From Pelagophyceae sp. CCMP2097 (Eukaryota; Sar; Pelagophyceae), in assembly GCA_026770575.1 (NCBI GenBank), contig MU657493.1, forward strand, positions 27,077 through 46,169: a stretch of 19,093 bases of DNA, read 5' to 3'. Shown piece after piece: positions 8,140-16,644 of the stretch (position 1 is its first letter; every line of letters starts with the position of its first letter). Below the pieces are notes generated by a model. It did not search any database. It saw only the letters and a list, made by a program, of their open reading frames with translations, and had not been told where the DNA came from. The position numbers and the translations under genes were made by a program.

Positions 8140-8232
8140 CTTAGCCTCTCCGGGATGCCCAAACGGGCCGGCGCCGCCGCCGGATCAAACCTCGATTTCC
8201 GAGCCGTTTTCTCGCTCACAGCTCTCCTTGTC

Positions 8233-8239
8233 TATTTAA
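8233..8239 (-). promoter_or_regulatory. Possible TATA-like box for the 8139 minus ORF
   Basis: On minus, CTTAAATAGAC lies in otherwise GC-rich sequence about 95 bases before the ATG at 8139. It is the only such box in that upstream region. Confidence 0.25.
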
Positions 8240-8285
8240 GCAAGACTTGATTCCGCTCATACTTTGCAGTAAACACACGGAAGAA

Positions 8286-8326
8286 GTATTATGACACAAT
8301 GAAAGTGCAAGCTTTCGTCATAATAC
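8286..8326. repeat. Inverted repeat with a 10-bp perfect outer stem
   Basis: GTATTATGAC (8286-8295) and GTCATAATAC (8317-8326) are perfect inverted copies, and GAAAG (8301-8305) pairs with CTTTC (8312-8316) inside. The structure lies exactly where the GC-rich insert gives way to AT-rich viral DNA. It could be an insertion scar, an end of the insert or a transcript 3'-end hairpin. Confidence 0.6.
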
Positions 8327-8523
8327 GATAGGAGGAGGCTAAGCTCGTAGTGATCCATAAATCAGCCGAAAAAAGTAACAGTTTAAAAACTAAAAGAAAA
8401 ATCAGCAGAATCAAAAATTTACAAAATTTTAAATTTTAAAAATATACATCGATACTTTATACGAGTTTATTTATAAAAAAAATCAATGCCGGGATTAATG
8501 CAAATAAAGGAATTGAGATTAAA
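8327..8523. other. AT-rich gap without a recognised gene
   Basis: AT-rich sequence between the hairpin and the 3' end of the lipase gene. No ORF of note on either strand. Confidence 0.3.
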
Positions 8524-9125
8524 TCATTTTAAAATAAAATTATCTATACTATGGGGACTTTTCCCTTCTTTCCTATCAACAAAAAAAAAGTTTTTTCATT
8601 TTTAAAATTTATCAATAGCATTGATGGTGAAGCAAATGGGTCAGTATTAACAAAAAAATAATAATTAGGGGCGGTTTGTCGGTATCAGTTTTGAAAATAT
8701 TCAAAGCATTTTTCATTCTATCTTCGACCTGTTCAATTGGATTGTTTCCTGGCGAATAATTAAAAACACCCTCAACAATTTCATAATTCAGCCGGCTCCC
8801 CATGCTGTGACCGGTTAAGTATATATTTTTTATAACACAATATACTTATTTATCTGGATACAATTCGTTTATATTGATTAATTTGTTCTTACTTTTTTAT
8901 AAAACGTGCATCCAAAGATTCCTCTCTTAATTAAATTGCCAAATCTGCTTATAAATCCGCGAAATTTATGGGTTTAGTTTCTCGGAATCCAATATACAGA
9001 TTTTCGTTATTTTTGTCAAGATACACTTTACTACGTCTGTCACTTAATTTTTTAACTTTATGTAGGTTGTCAAGAGTTTGATAAGAGAAGGCGCTTTTTG
9101 ATACATCTGCGGTTGTTATACGCAT
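8524..9125 (-). pseudogene. Class-3 lipase-like alpha/beta hydrolase, decayed
   Basis: On minus, ATG at 9125 opens MRITTADVSKSAFSYQTL and continues through SDRRSKVYLDKNNENLYIGFRETKP, which matches the lipase-3 core strand and loop (family: Y/F-x-GFRGT). After several in-frame stops and a frameshift comes IYLTGHSMGSRL, the nucleophile elbow GHSMG (GxSxG, catalytic Ser intact) around 8805. It is followed by VFNYSPGNNPIEQ, matching the strand and the F-N-x-G loop after the elbow. The last part, FFVNTDPFAS...HSIDNFILK, in two further frames, fits the usual end with catalytic Asp (TDP) and His (HSIDNF). The stop is at 8524-8526. The length of about 200 codons suits small viral lipases. Family enzymes hydrolyse acylglycerols or phospholipids; a role in entry or release is inference. 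An upstream in-frame ATG at 9176 would add a hydrophobic N-terminus. Confidence 0.75.
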
Positions 9126-9185
9126 ATATTCTACGTATTTTATAAATAAAAATAAAACAATAAAACAATAAAACAATATAAATAT
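9126..9185. promoter_or_regulatory. Divergent AT-rich intergenic region between lipase and capsid genes
   Basis: Sixty bases between the divergent starts at 9125 (minus) and 9186 (plus). It contains three tandem copies of AAAACAAT and then ATAAATATATGG at the plus start. A shared divergent promoter is likely by position. Confidence 0.35.
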
Positions 9186-10122
9186 ATGGATTCGATTTAT
9201 ATTTATTTAAATTCGACGGATGGCTTTTTTCAAGTGATACAACACGTTTTAAACTAAATTCTTATATTGACATTCCTACCGGGTATAACGCATCTATATA
9301 TTTTATTTTAAGGAGTTTTCATGTATGAATTCGATATTTAACATCAATGAAAATGTGAGACTCGATTACTTCATTTATTTTACTATGAACCGTAAAGTCA
9401 CAATTTTTGTTAATATAAATAAAGGGTTTTATTCCAGAGAGGATTTTGTTGTCAAATTGGATAAAGCGTTTCTATAAATGATAATAACGGAAGTCTTACA
9501 CTAAGTTTCGACAAATTAAAACTCCTTTATACTTTTGAAGAACGTGGAACTTAAAAAAAGACATTGTTTGATTTATTTGAAAGTAAGATTTTAGACCTTA
9601 TGAAATTAAAAAATGGTTCTTATTAGTCTGCCATATCATCCTACACATGCACTGATTTAAATCAAACAAAACAATTTACATTTATTTGTAAAAGAAGTGA
9701 ATTCATATGAAAGAACCAGCGATGTATCAACACGAATCGCGTCCCAATTAGCAAAAGGACCAATTCTAAATAATTTTGTTTCATACATATATTTCAATTG
9801 CTTATCCACTCCGAATCGAGTAAAAATTTCAAACAGGTTGCCATCAAGTTTTTAAATATCAATGCTTTTAGATAACGGACAAAAAATACGATTATTTCAC
9901 ATGTAGTTTTACAGTCGAATTTTCACCAGAAAAGCTTGAGGAAAAAATAGATACTTTATTAAATGGTCTTTCAAAATTTTTGAAGGCTTACCACAGGTTG
10001 ATAACAGTTTTCGAGGAAGCATCGGGAATCCAGAATATGCGGGGTTACCTTGTCATTTCCCTAAACAATCAGATATGTCGAAATATAAACGTGGCACATT
10101 TAAATTGTTTATCTTTGTTTAA
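9186..10122 (+). pseudogene. Probable minor capsid (penton-like) protein, decayed
   Basis: ATG at 9186 in TATATGGA opens MDSIYIYLNSTDGFF. Then, after frameshifts, come TTRFKLNSYIDIPTGYNASIYI, NSIFNINENVRLDY, VTIFVNINKGFYSREDFVVKLDKAF and GSLTLSFDKLKLLYTF. The pattern of an N-terminal S-x-DG, a strand with an aliphatic-proline turn, an N-x-x-x-N-I-N step and G-x-Y-x-x-x-D-F-V-x-x-L resembles minor capsid proteins of Polinton-like viruses. Later parts include EVNSYERTSDVSTRIASQL and, at the end, EGLPQVDNSFRGSIGN...KLFIFV with the stop at 10120-10122. At least four frameshifts and three in-frame stops are present. The total of about 310 codons is plausible for one gene, but a split into two cannot be excluded. 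It lies upstream of the major capsid gene, as is usual. Identity is by motif impression only. Confidence 0.5.
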
Positions 10123-10125
10123 TTA

Positions 10126-10513
10126 ATGGCGACTAAAAACAAGCATCATCATACAAACCTTGAAACGTTTATTTCGCCCGGGCGCACCTATCAAATAAAT
10201 CCTGTTACAAAGCAAAAGCTTATGAAAACGAATCAAACAGACAAAAAAAGGAAAATAGCAATAACAAAAAAGATATAATACAATAAAATTCAGAGAAGTA
10301 ACAAGTTCATTAAAAACCGGCGGAGATTTAATGATGGGATATTCCACAGCGGCTGGATTCCTACAACCAGAATTACTCCCGGAAACACTTCCTATTACTG
10401 GATTAGGACTGTTAATGAAACAAACCTCTAATATTTTAAAAGAGTCTGAAAATGTTGTTAAAAAGGTTAAAAAAGAAGGAATTCCAAAACTAAGACCCAA
10501 AGACTTCAAGTGA
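10126..10513 (+). pseudogene. Small virion-type protein, basic N-terminus and hydrophobic middle, one frameshift
   Basis: The start ATG at 10126 comes three bases after the previous stop. The first frame is His/Lys-rich (MATKNKHHHTNLETF, then KKRKIAITKK). Near 10275 a frameshift leads to TGGDLMMGYSTAAGFLQPELLPETLPITGLGLL, a Gly/Leu-rich hydrophobic stretch, then KESENVVKKVKKEG and a stop at 10511-10513. A small basic or amphipathic protein between minor and major capsid genes suggests a core or membrane-active virion component, by position and composition. I do not recognise the family. Confidence 0.4.
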
Positions 10514-10571
10514 TTAAAATAAAACCTGCCATTCGATTTTTTTTAATTCAAAATAAACTTTTATACTATAT

Positions 10572-11903
10572 ATGGATGAAATTAAAATAAGAATGTCCGA
10601 TAGATTCGTTTCTAAAAACATGAGCGATAGCCCAATTGCACAATCATTCATCATAAGGCAAACCCCACAGAATATTGGCAGTGCCTTTAAGTGCGGGGAC
10701 GTTGTACGGTTCAATATTGGGGGGTTACTTTCCAATCAATAACTTGTCCCTCGTGCATCATTCTTGTGGATGAAGGTTAAAAATACGAGCGGACTTAATA
10801 CTGTACATCTGCTGCGGGCATTTTTAGTTCATTCGATTCGATTGACCTAAGTCAAAGTGGTACTACGTTATCGTCGTATAGAATGTATGATGTAAAGCGC
10901 TCTCTAAAGAAAAACGCAGGCAAACGATGTCCTCATTCAATGGCGCGTAGGTACGATGTCAGAAAAGCTTTTGGATGATTTTATTGATAATTATAGTGGG
11001 GATGTCCCGAGTCCTGAGATGGGACAAAGAGGTAGAACCATCGATGGCGGGGAATCTGTTGTTTTCTGTGACTCTATATCCACTCATGCCAGTCTCTTGA
11101 ATACAAAAAAATGATTCCGCTTTATAGTAGCAGTCCGCTGGAACTGTCATAAACTTTGGGTGTACTCAATTATTCTGGATTTTTTAATACACAATAAGTC
11201 GAAGCACTTTCATTTAATTCACTCGAGTTCTCTGACGTTGAGTTGGTGTAAACCATTGTTCAATTAAATGAGGCAACAAACTCACATATTCTCGAAATAC
11301 AAGGCGGTAAATTTTTGGTTGAAACAAAATCATACATTTCCACTGGATACACTATTCTTGCAAATCCGGGAAACCATTCTATAAATCTTGGTCTATCGGT
11401 ACGAAGTTTGATGAATGTCTCTCTTGTTCAAACACCAAAATCAAATGATGATGCAACAAAGTTCACAGAACCAACGCACCATGAACTGTTTAATCAGGAA
11501 CCATCTCAAAAGCTACGGTTTGTCAAAAAACGTGAGTCTCGTCGAAGCACCTCGTTTAGTTCGTTGTGACGCTGCGGAATCGATGTGAATGTCTTTAAAC
11601 GCGGGAGAGAAATTGGGTGACAGGTTTGATACACCCTTTTCACTCTCGAGAGATTATTTCGCCCTTGACTCATATGCTGGCGATTACGTGGGCTCATTTG
11701 TCGGGGATTTAAATTAATGAACGTATAAGGAGCGAGAGGAGGATGTTTGTTCCGGCAAGAATACGTATGCATCTACGACCAATTTGGCTCTTAAATATGG
11801 ACCAGGTGCAAAAGCGCCACAGAGTCTTTGTGTTATTTCTGAATAAAAACAGGTGTGTGTACTTGATATGGCTGGAAGTGGGTTATGGTCTGTCGTCCAA
11901 TAA
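10572..11903 (+). pseudogene. Probable major capsid protein (double jelly-roll type), decayed
   Basis: ATG at 10572 (ATATATGGATG) opens MDEIKIRMSDRFVSKNMSD, then CGDVVRFNIGG, and after an in-frame TAA at 10740-10742 SFLWMKVKNTSGLN. A frameshift gives SSFDSIDLSQSGTTLSSYRMYDV, and a shift back gives DVLIQWRVGTMSEKLLDDF. The later half includes LEIQGGKFLVETKSYISTGY, ILANPGNHSINLGLSVRSLMNVSLV and, at the end, TTNLALKYGPGAKAP...KQVCVLDMAGSGLWSVVQ with TAA 11901-11903. These match the strand patterns of Polinton-like virus capsid proteins: an early basic/hydrophobic strand, an R-S-L-x-x-V strand near the middle of the second jelly roll and a C-terminal E-Y-x-x-V-x-x-L-D strand. The size of about 443 codons fits. 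About five frameshifts and at least six in-frame stops are present. Confidence 0.6.
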
Positions 11904-12009
11904 TCAAAATATAAATATAAAAAATATCATAATATAAAAACGAACAATCGGAGTATTTTTAAACAATAATGATATTAAAGCGATATCAATTTTAACAGCA
12001 GGGGAAAAT
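11904..12009. other. AT-rich spacer after the capsid gene
   Basis: About 100 AT-rich bases with no certain gene. The fibre frame is already open from about 11966, without an ATG until 12010. Confidence 0.3.
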
Positions 12010-14872
12010 ATGATTATTGAAAACGTAATCAGTTCGGCAACATCTGTACAAAATATACGAGATGAAATAGCTGCGATGTCAAATCGTCCGCGTTCCGGTT
12101 AAAATTATTTATCTGCTGAAAACTTTATGACAGTAAATGGAATGAGTGGAATTCAGAAAATAAATGGAAGTCTTCGATTCAATAACCATTTGGGGTATAA
12201 ATCCCATACAATTAAATTCAGTTATGAATTCTTGATTTTTGAAAACGCCCTCACAACAGAGGCAGAAATATCATTAAATTCTGAACTGTTTTCAAATCGC
12301 AATGAAACAAATATAAAATTCAATACAATTAATGAAGACATAAAAATGTGGATGGAAAAATAAATGGGACAGTAATTCAGGTAACTCAGCAAGGGCAACA
12401 AACTTGCGACTAATTTAGATGTAGTGGACACAAATAATTACACAGGAAAGTTTGCGTTTCGGGAATGATACTGACCCTATTTATACAATAGAAAGCGATT
12501 ATACTTTATCAGAAACAAAACATGGGCAAGATTTTACAAGTATTCATCAAGAGATGACACCGCATTTCAAAAACATGATTTGAAGTGTGACAAAAATCCC
12601 CAATAATTTCTGTTTCGAGGTTCGTTTAGACAGGGGTATCGGATATTTTTGTGTAGGTTTTAGTTCTGTCACCCCGGATGTATTTATGCACGATAAAACT
12701 AAAACAATCGAGGAGAATGTAATCAATTCTACATACGAAGTTATATTACTCACGGATACAGAAAAATATTCTCCAACCTGAGGTTTATCAGATATATCCA
12801 CTAATTTTGAACAAAGATTTTATTACAATTCAACAAGGAATATTATAGAGACAAGCATACTGGGTGGGGTTGTAACATCGGGCTTTAAAACAAGAACATT
12901 CAAAGCACTTGGAAATTTTTAAAAACAAAGACAATTGGTATATGTTTTTATATCAACCAAGTGGTAGAACAATGTTTCAAAGCAGGTTTACACAGAGTGA
13001 TAATAAAATGGAACTTTTCCAATCGTTAGACAACTCTTATCAATCGAGTCTATATGATTTACAGACCGAAATACGCGCCGAGGCCCCGTTTCAGAAAATC
13101 ATGCGATTTAAACCGCCTTTACATTATTACAGCGCGGCTTCGTACGTGGATGGTTCTAATCGACTTGCGGACATCATGAACAACTTCGATGCGGAGATAA
13201 CTGGCAATGTTTTTAAAACCACACATCCAGCGAAACTTTCTTGACATTTGGATGTGATAGAAGGTTACAAATTGTCACAAATATTGTTCGGAATCTTGCC
13301 CACGCAAATTACAATTTTTGAAATATCGAGATATACTAATAGCGACCCATCTACACAAAAACGTATTTTTACAAATTATACAACAAATCCTAATTTTATT
13401 TTTAGACACCTCGAAGGTGTAAGTGGAAGGATTCTATTCAATGGGTGGCGTGCGGATTCGGATTGAATTGATGGATTTTATCAACATTGCGGCTACAAAC
13501 TACTCAGATATTGAAAACCCGAATGACATCCACATAAATGATATACCGAGTGGGATTAGTAAAAATAGAGGAATATTTAGAAGTGAACCGAATTTAGTAA
13601 TAAATAGTCCAGCAATTAATACCGACCACTCATCGGATTTTCAGTTTTCAAAGTTTATGATTTTTGAGAACGAACTCACTGTTGATGTAATTAAAACTAT
13701 TTCGAATGTTTTTAGAAATACATGGAAACGGGGTCATTTGATGATGAAACGGGTTCATCTGATGGTGTTCTGGGGAAAACATAGTCGGCGCGACTGGGGC
13801 ACGTGGCGAGCACGGGGTTCAAGGCGTTCAGGGAATTGCTGGATAAAACGGAGTGTCAATTGTAGGACCTCGCGGCGAACAGGGTGAAAGTATTAAAGGC
13901 GAAAGAGGGGATTCGATTTAAGGACCTCGCGGCGAACAGGGAAATTCTGGACCGATTGGACCATCAGAAATTGATGGAAGTGTGAATGACATGATTCGGA
14001 ATGAATTAGAAAGAGCAGTATCTGCATCAAATAGTGGTATACATTACAATGTTAATAGTGCCAGTTTAATAGTCAATGCTTTAACGGAAGTTCGAAAATT
14101 AAATGACGGGATTTCTTTCCGTAATACCTCAGGATTCGACTCACATTCATTAAAGTGTTCATCTGATTTTAATTTTAGTAGTCCGTTATTAACTTTGAGC
14201 CAGATTTCATTGAACCCAGTTAGTTTTTACAATAGAACAAAGACTCGTGATAAAATAATCGAAGAAATAAACGGCGTTGTTGGCAAATAATCGACTTTAA
14301 GCACAGTACAAAATAATCTCTTACGTGATACTAACGCGTTTAAAATGATTGGTGATGTATTAACCACCGTTACAAAATCATCGATTCGAGCGTATCAGAA
14401 TGGAATACAATTTCGCACAGATACGTCAACAATAGGATGCAATATGTTTTTCTATACAGATTATTTCAATGTTTCAACTTATGTACAAAATAGTGCCCCG
14501 AATTTAATAATTTCCAAGAAGAAAAAATTAGAAACTGTTGCGGTTGGTAGATGGATTGTAAGTCGCGATCGAATAATAAAAGGATTCTTACACAATCTGA
14601 CGGCAGATTTAATAGAGAAACGAACTTAAATATTGAATGGAAAGACCGCGGAACTGTCAAAGGTGTGCCCCGACAAAGATTTATTTTCAATAAAAACCTT
14701 ACATCTGATGATTATCAAATACATTTTAACCCACGATATTTTTTATGGACCATAGGAGGACGCAACACATTTCCATAGAAGCACAGTCGTCGTCTTTCTT
14801 TGAGGTTGAAATGAAAAATTATAATTTTGAGGTAGACATGGATTTCTCAATAGTCGTATATATGGGAGTATA
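12010..14872 (+). pseudogene. Fibre- or spike-like structural gene(s) with repeated modules and collagen repeats
   Basis: From ATG 12010 the coding passes through at least ten segments in alternating frames, with stops at about 12100 (TAA), 12361, 12565 (TGA), 12779 (TGA), 13244 (TGA) and others. The protein is Asn/Ser/Thr-rich, as in fibres. Two segments are homologous: TVNGMSGIQKINGSLRFNNH... (about 12127-12340) and IVNALTEVRKLNDGISFRNT... (about 14060-14270). Both continue with a HT/HS-(I/L)-K-x-S-x-(E/D)-F step and ISLN. A third, partial copy is NGIQFRTDTSTIGCNMFF (from 14345), and a fourth resemblance is SSDFQFSKFMIFENEL (about 13630). A Gly-X-Y block lies at 13787-13963. The last part is FNPRYFLWTIGG, then FEVEMKNYNFEVDMDF and TAA 14870-14872. 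Whether this is one gene of about 950 codons or two or three neighbours cannot be settled. Host attachment is the likely role, by analogy. Confidence 0.5.
13787..13963 (+). repeat. Collagen-like Gly-X-Y repeat region with a duplicated DNA segment
   Basis: In one frame the codons give GATGARGEHGVQGVQGIAG, then GPRGEQGES, GERGDS and again GPRGEQGNSGPIGP, interrupted by TAA in two places. The DNA segment GGACCTCGCGGCGAACAGGG occurs at 13865-13884 and 13922-13941, exactly 57 bases (19 codons) apart. It is GC-richer than its surroundings, as Gly/Pro/Arg codons require. Collagen-like stalks are frequent in phage and giant-virus fibres. Confidence 0.75.
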
Positions 14873-14905
14873 ATATACACATTTTTTTATTTTTATTTTA
14901 ATAAT

Positions 14906-15074
14906 ATGTTGAAGTTTATTATAAAAATTATCAAAAATTATCTTATCAAAGTTTTGGGTACAGAAAAAAATTAGGAATGAATTAATTGAAGAGATTAATA
15001 CACACGCCGATATCCCAATGATTAACGAGAATATGGAACACACCGTTTACTTGGCTTTCTTTGATGTGTTTTAA
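14906..15074 (+). pseudogene. Small protein with hydrophobic, basic N-terminus, one frameshift
   Basis: ATG at 14906 opens MLKFIIKIIKNYLIKVLG, an amphipathic or membrane-associated start. Near 14970 a run of seven A makes a natural frameshift point, after which RNELIEEINTHADIPMINE and VYLAFFDVF continue to TAA 15072-15074. Together about 56 codons. Small proteins with an acidic E-E-I-N-x-x-x-D-I-P segment next to structural genes look virus-type, but I cannot name the family. Confidence 0.4.
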
Positions 15075-15157
15075 AATATTCTAATTAAGAGTTGATATTT
15101 ATTATTTTATTATTTTATATAAAGGACTCGTCGATGTTCCGTTCGTTATTTTTTACC

Positions 15158-15415
15158 CTATTTTTCCAATTTCGAGATAACAATATTATACTTTGATGGA
15201 CGTGAAGATTTGGTTACAGTTTTGCGCCCTTTAAGATAATAATATTATAACTGGCGTGATGTGATTGGATTTTTATAACACCGAATGATGTCAACGTGTG
15301 ATTTAAAGTTTTTATCCGTGAATAGAGTACCATCCTTATTCATCATTCGTATGTTCCAGTGATTATTTTTGAGCTTCCGCTCCTTCCGTACCATGGTTGA
15401 ATTGATTTCACTCAT
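15158..15415 (-). pseudogene. Small basic protein, possible DNA-binding, one in-frame stop
   Basis: On minus, ATG at 15415 (after a TATATATA tract) opens MSEINSTMVRKERKLKNN. It continues with DGTLFTDKNFKSHVDIIRCY and NPITSRQL, an in-frame TAA at 15245-15247, then YYYLKGRKTVTK and a stop at 15158-15160. The segment FKSHVDIIRCYKNPITSRQLxYYYLKGRK reads like a short helix-turn-helix region followed by a basic patch. The upstream ATG at 15463 is less likely because the added residues mostly translate the AT microsatellite. It runs opposite to the capsid genes, like the lipase. No family is recognised. Confidence 0.4.
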
Positions 15416-15432
15416 TATATATATATATATAA
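15415..15432. repeat. AT microsatellite at a viral start codon
   Basis: An alternating TA tract directly before the minus-strand ATG at 15415. It resembles the TATATATG context of other viral starts and may act as a TATA element. Confidence 0.4.
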
Positions 15433-15463
15433 TGGGTTTTTTATACTCGATTTGACACATCAT

Positions 15464-15772
15464 TTTTATGTCTAAAAATATTTAAACATTTTTTAATATT
15501 TTTTAATAAGTTCATGTCCAAGGCAAGGCGGCGTATATGCCCTTATCATTTGAATCGTACAAATCGGTACATCTCACATTTTTGATTCATATAAACCATT
15601 TCTATTTTTTATAATTGTACATGTGTCATTTTCTAAGCTGGAAAACATTTTTTAAATTCTAAAATAAATCAGAGAAATTTATTTTAATTTTATCCATCGA
15701 GGAGAGACACAGGATAGAAAACCTTCTGAGACACCGATGGAGACCCTTCATCGAATTTATGTGATAATTTTT
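15464..15772. other. AT-rich stretch without a recognised gene
   Basis: About 300 bases of AT-rich sequence between the last viral ORF and the tandem repeats. No credible ORF, RNA gene or repeat is seen on either strand. The right end of the viral element probably lies here or within the repeats that follow. Confidence 0.35.
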
Positions 15773-15918
15773 AAGGTTTCATCAAGTCCCAAAAAGCCAT
15801 AAAGTTTTTTCGCGTTCTAAAAAGATATTTAGAAATGTTATTTCGAAAACGTAAAGATCTTTATAAAGATTTCATCAAGTCCTCAAAAACAAAAAGTGTT
15901 TCTCGTTCTTAAACCATA

Positions 15919-16644
15919 TGTGGCTGGGGACAGTAGAATGCAAGGTTTATGAGGCACCCGAACATTTTGACTTAGCGACTGTTTCGCATAGAGGAGCTCG
16001 AGCCCGATCGAACGGCGGCGTCCGCGCCCTCAAACTCGTCGCCATCGTTGAGATGTGCCCAAGATGCGGGCTGGGGACAGTAGGAATGAAGGTTGGGGAC
16101 AGTCCGCATGTAGGCTCCTGGAGCAATGAGGGCGCGTGCGCGCGCGCCGGGCACTCGGTCGGTCGCCGTGGCCGTGCGAGTGGCGCTGCGCGACGATCCG
16201 CGTGTGCGACGCGCCCGCCGCTGCTGCGGCACCGGCCGCGGCGAGTCGAGCTTTCGACTGCCGCGCGTCGCAGCGCTTCGCGATGGCCTTGCGCGCCACT
16301 GGCGGCGCCGGCGGCGCGGCGCCGGCGATGGCCGCGGCAGCGAACCCTGGGGCCCTCGCCACGGCCGCCGCGCCGGCGGGCGGGTCGGCGTGCGCTGCGA
16401 ATGCGCTCGCGCGATAAAGGCCGTAGTCGCCATGGTCGAGAATGCCTTCATCCCAAAGCGCTTTCAGCTCGCGCAACTGGTTGTAGACCCCAGGCGCGAG
16501 CCACCGGCAGCGCCGCCATCGCGCCAGCCTCCGCAGATCCGGGGCCGCCCCCACCGCTCGATTTGGAGGCGCCAACCTTCAAACTCGATTTTCTCGATAA
16601 CTCTCGTCGCTTTTAGTGGTTGCATTCTACTGTCCCCAGCCACA
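15919..16644. mobile_element. Non-autonomous DNA transposon with perfect 25-bp terminal inverted repeats
   Basis: The left end starts TGTGGCTGGGGACAGTAGAA (TIR 15919-15943) and the right end is its exact reverse complement over 25 bases (16620-16644). Flanks are TA on both sides (15917-15918 and 16645-16646). TSD ATAT with TIRs starting GTGG fits equally well. Deleting the element plus one TA restores CTTAAACCATATTTGG, matching the uninterrupted CTTAAAACATATTTGG in the next repeat unit. The interior is GC-rich, with a subterminal copy of the TIR core at 16069-16092 and a shorter copy soon after. No transposase is visible. TA duplication suggests the Tc1/mariner group or another TA-targeting superfamily. 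Confidence 0.85.
16030..16575 (-). CDS. GC-rich ORF inside the transposon, doubtful
   Basis: An open minus frame of 181 codons from ATG 16575. The part YNQLRELKALWDEGILDHGDYGLYRA resembles the short SHOCT-type motif (a leucine helix, then a helix with an acidic turn) often found at protein ends. The remainder is Ala/Arg-rich low complexity. Overlapping plus-strand frames are equally open because the DNA is GC-rich. If real, it is captured host coding sequence and not a transposase. Confidence 0.2.
   Translation of the reverse strand: MAPPNRAVGAAPDLRRLARWRRCRWLAPGVYNQLRELKALWDEGILDHGDYGLYRASAFAAHADPPAGAAAVARAPGFAAAAIAGAAPPAPPVARKAIAKRCDARQSKARLAAAGAAAAAGASHTRIVAQRHSHGHGDRPSARRARTRPHCSRSLHADCPQPSFLLSPARILGTSQRWRRV

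Larger units (their letters stand above)
6640..8270. mobile_element. GC-rich insert 2 inside the viral DNA
   Basis: A GC-rich block between AT-rich flanks. It holds degenerate 152-bp tandem repeats (6691-7070), a plus-strand ORF (7079-7750) and a minus-strand ORF starting at 8139 that meets it tail to tail. No terminal inverted repeat or target duplication was found by eye. The two ORFs could come from two abutting elements. Confidence 0.45.
605..15770. mobile_element. Decayed endogenous Polinton-like virus, split by GC-rich inserts
   Basis: Three AT-rich segments (about 605-4540, 5885-6600 and 8280-15770) carry virus-type genes and are separated by GC-rich DNA. Hallmarks are protein-primed PolB, a probable major capsid protein and minor capsid protein, a GIY-YIG-type nuclease, a class-3 lipase and a collagen-containing fibre. 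This set is known from Polinton-like viruses and their relatives, which are about 15-40 kb. The viral DNA left here adds up to about 12 kb. Nearly every gene is broken by stops and frameshifts. A packaging ATPase and an integrase were not recognised. The family-level assignment rests on reading motifs by eye. The outer ends are set only by composition. Confidence 0.7.

Noticed and set aside
15519..15770. CRISPR array or tRNA gene in the AT-rich gaps
   Set aside because: No regularly spaced identical short repeats and no cloverleaf with a TTCRANNY-like arm were seen here or in the other gaps.
15918..16616. Plus-strand 232-codon ORF spanning the transposon as a transposase
   Set aside because: Its product is Arg/Ala-rich with no DDE/D-type motif, it begins inside the TIR, and GC-rich DNA gives long ORFs on both strands.
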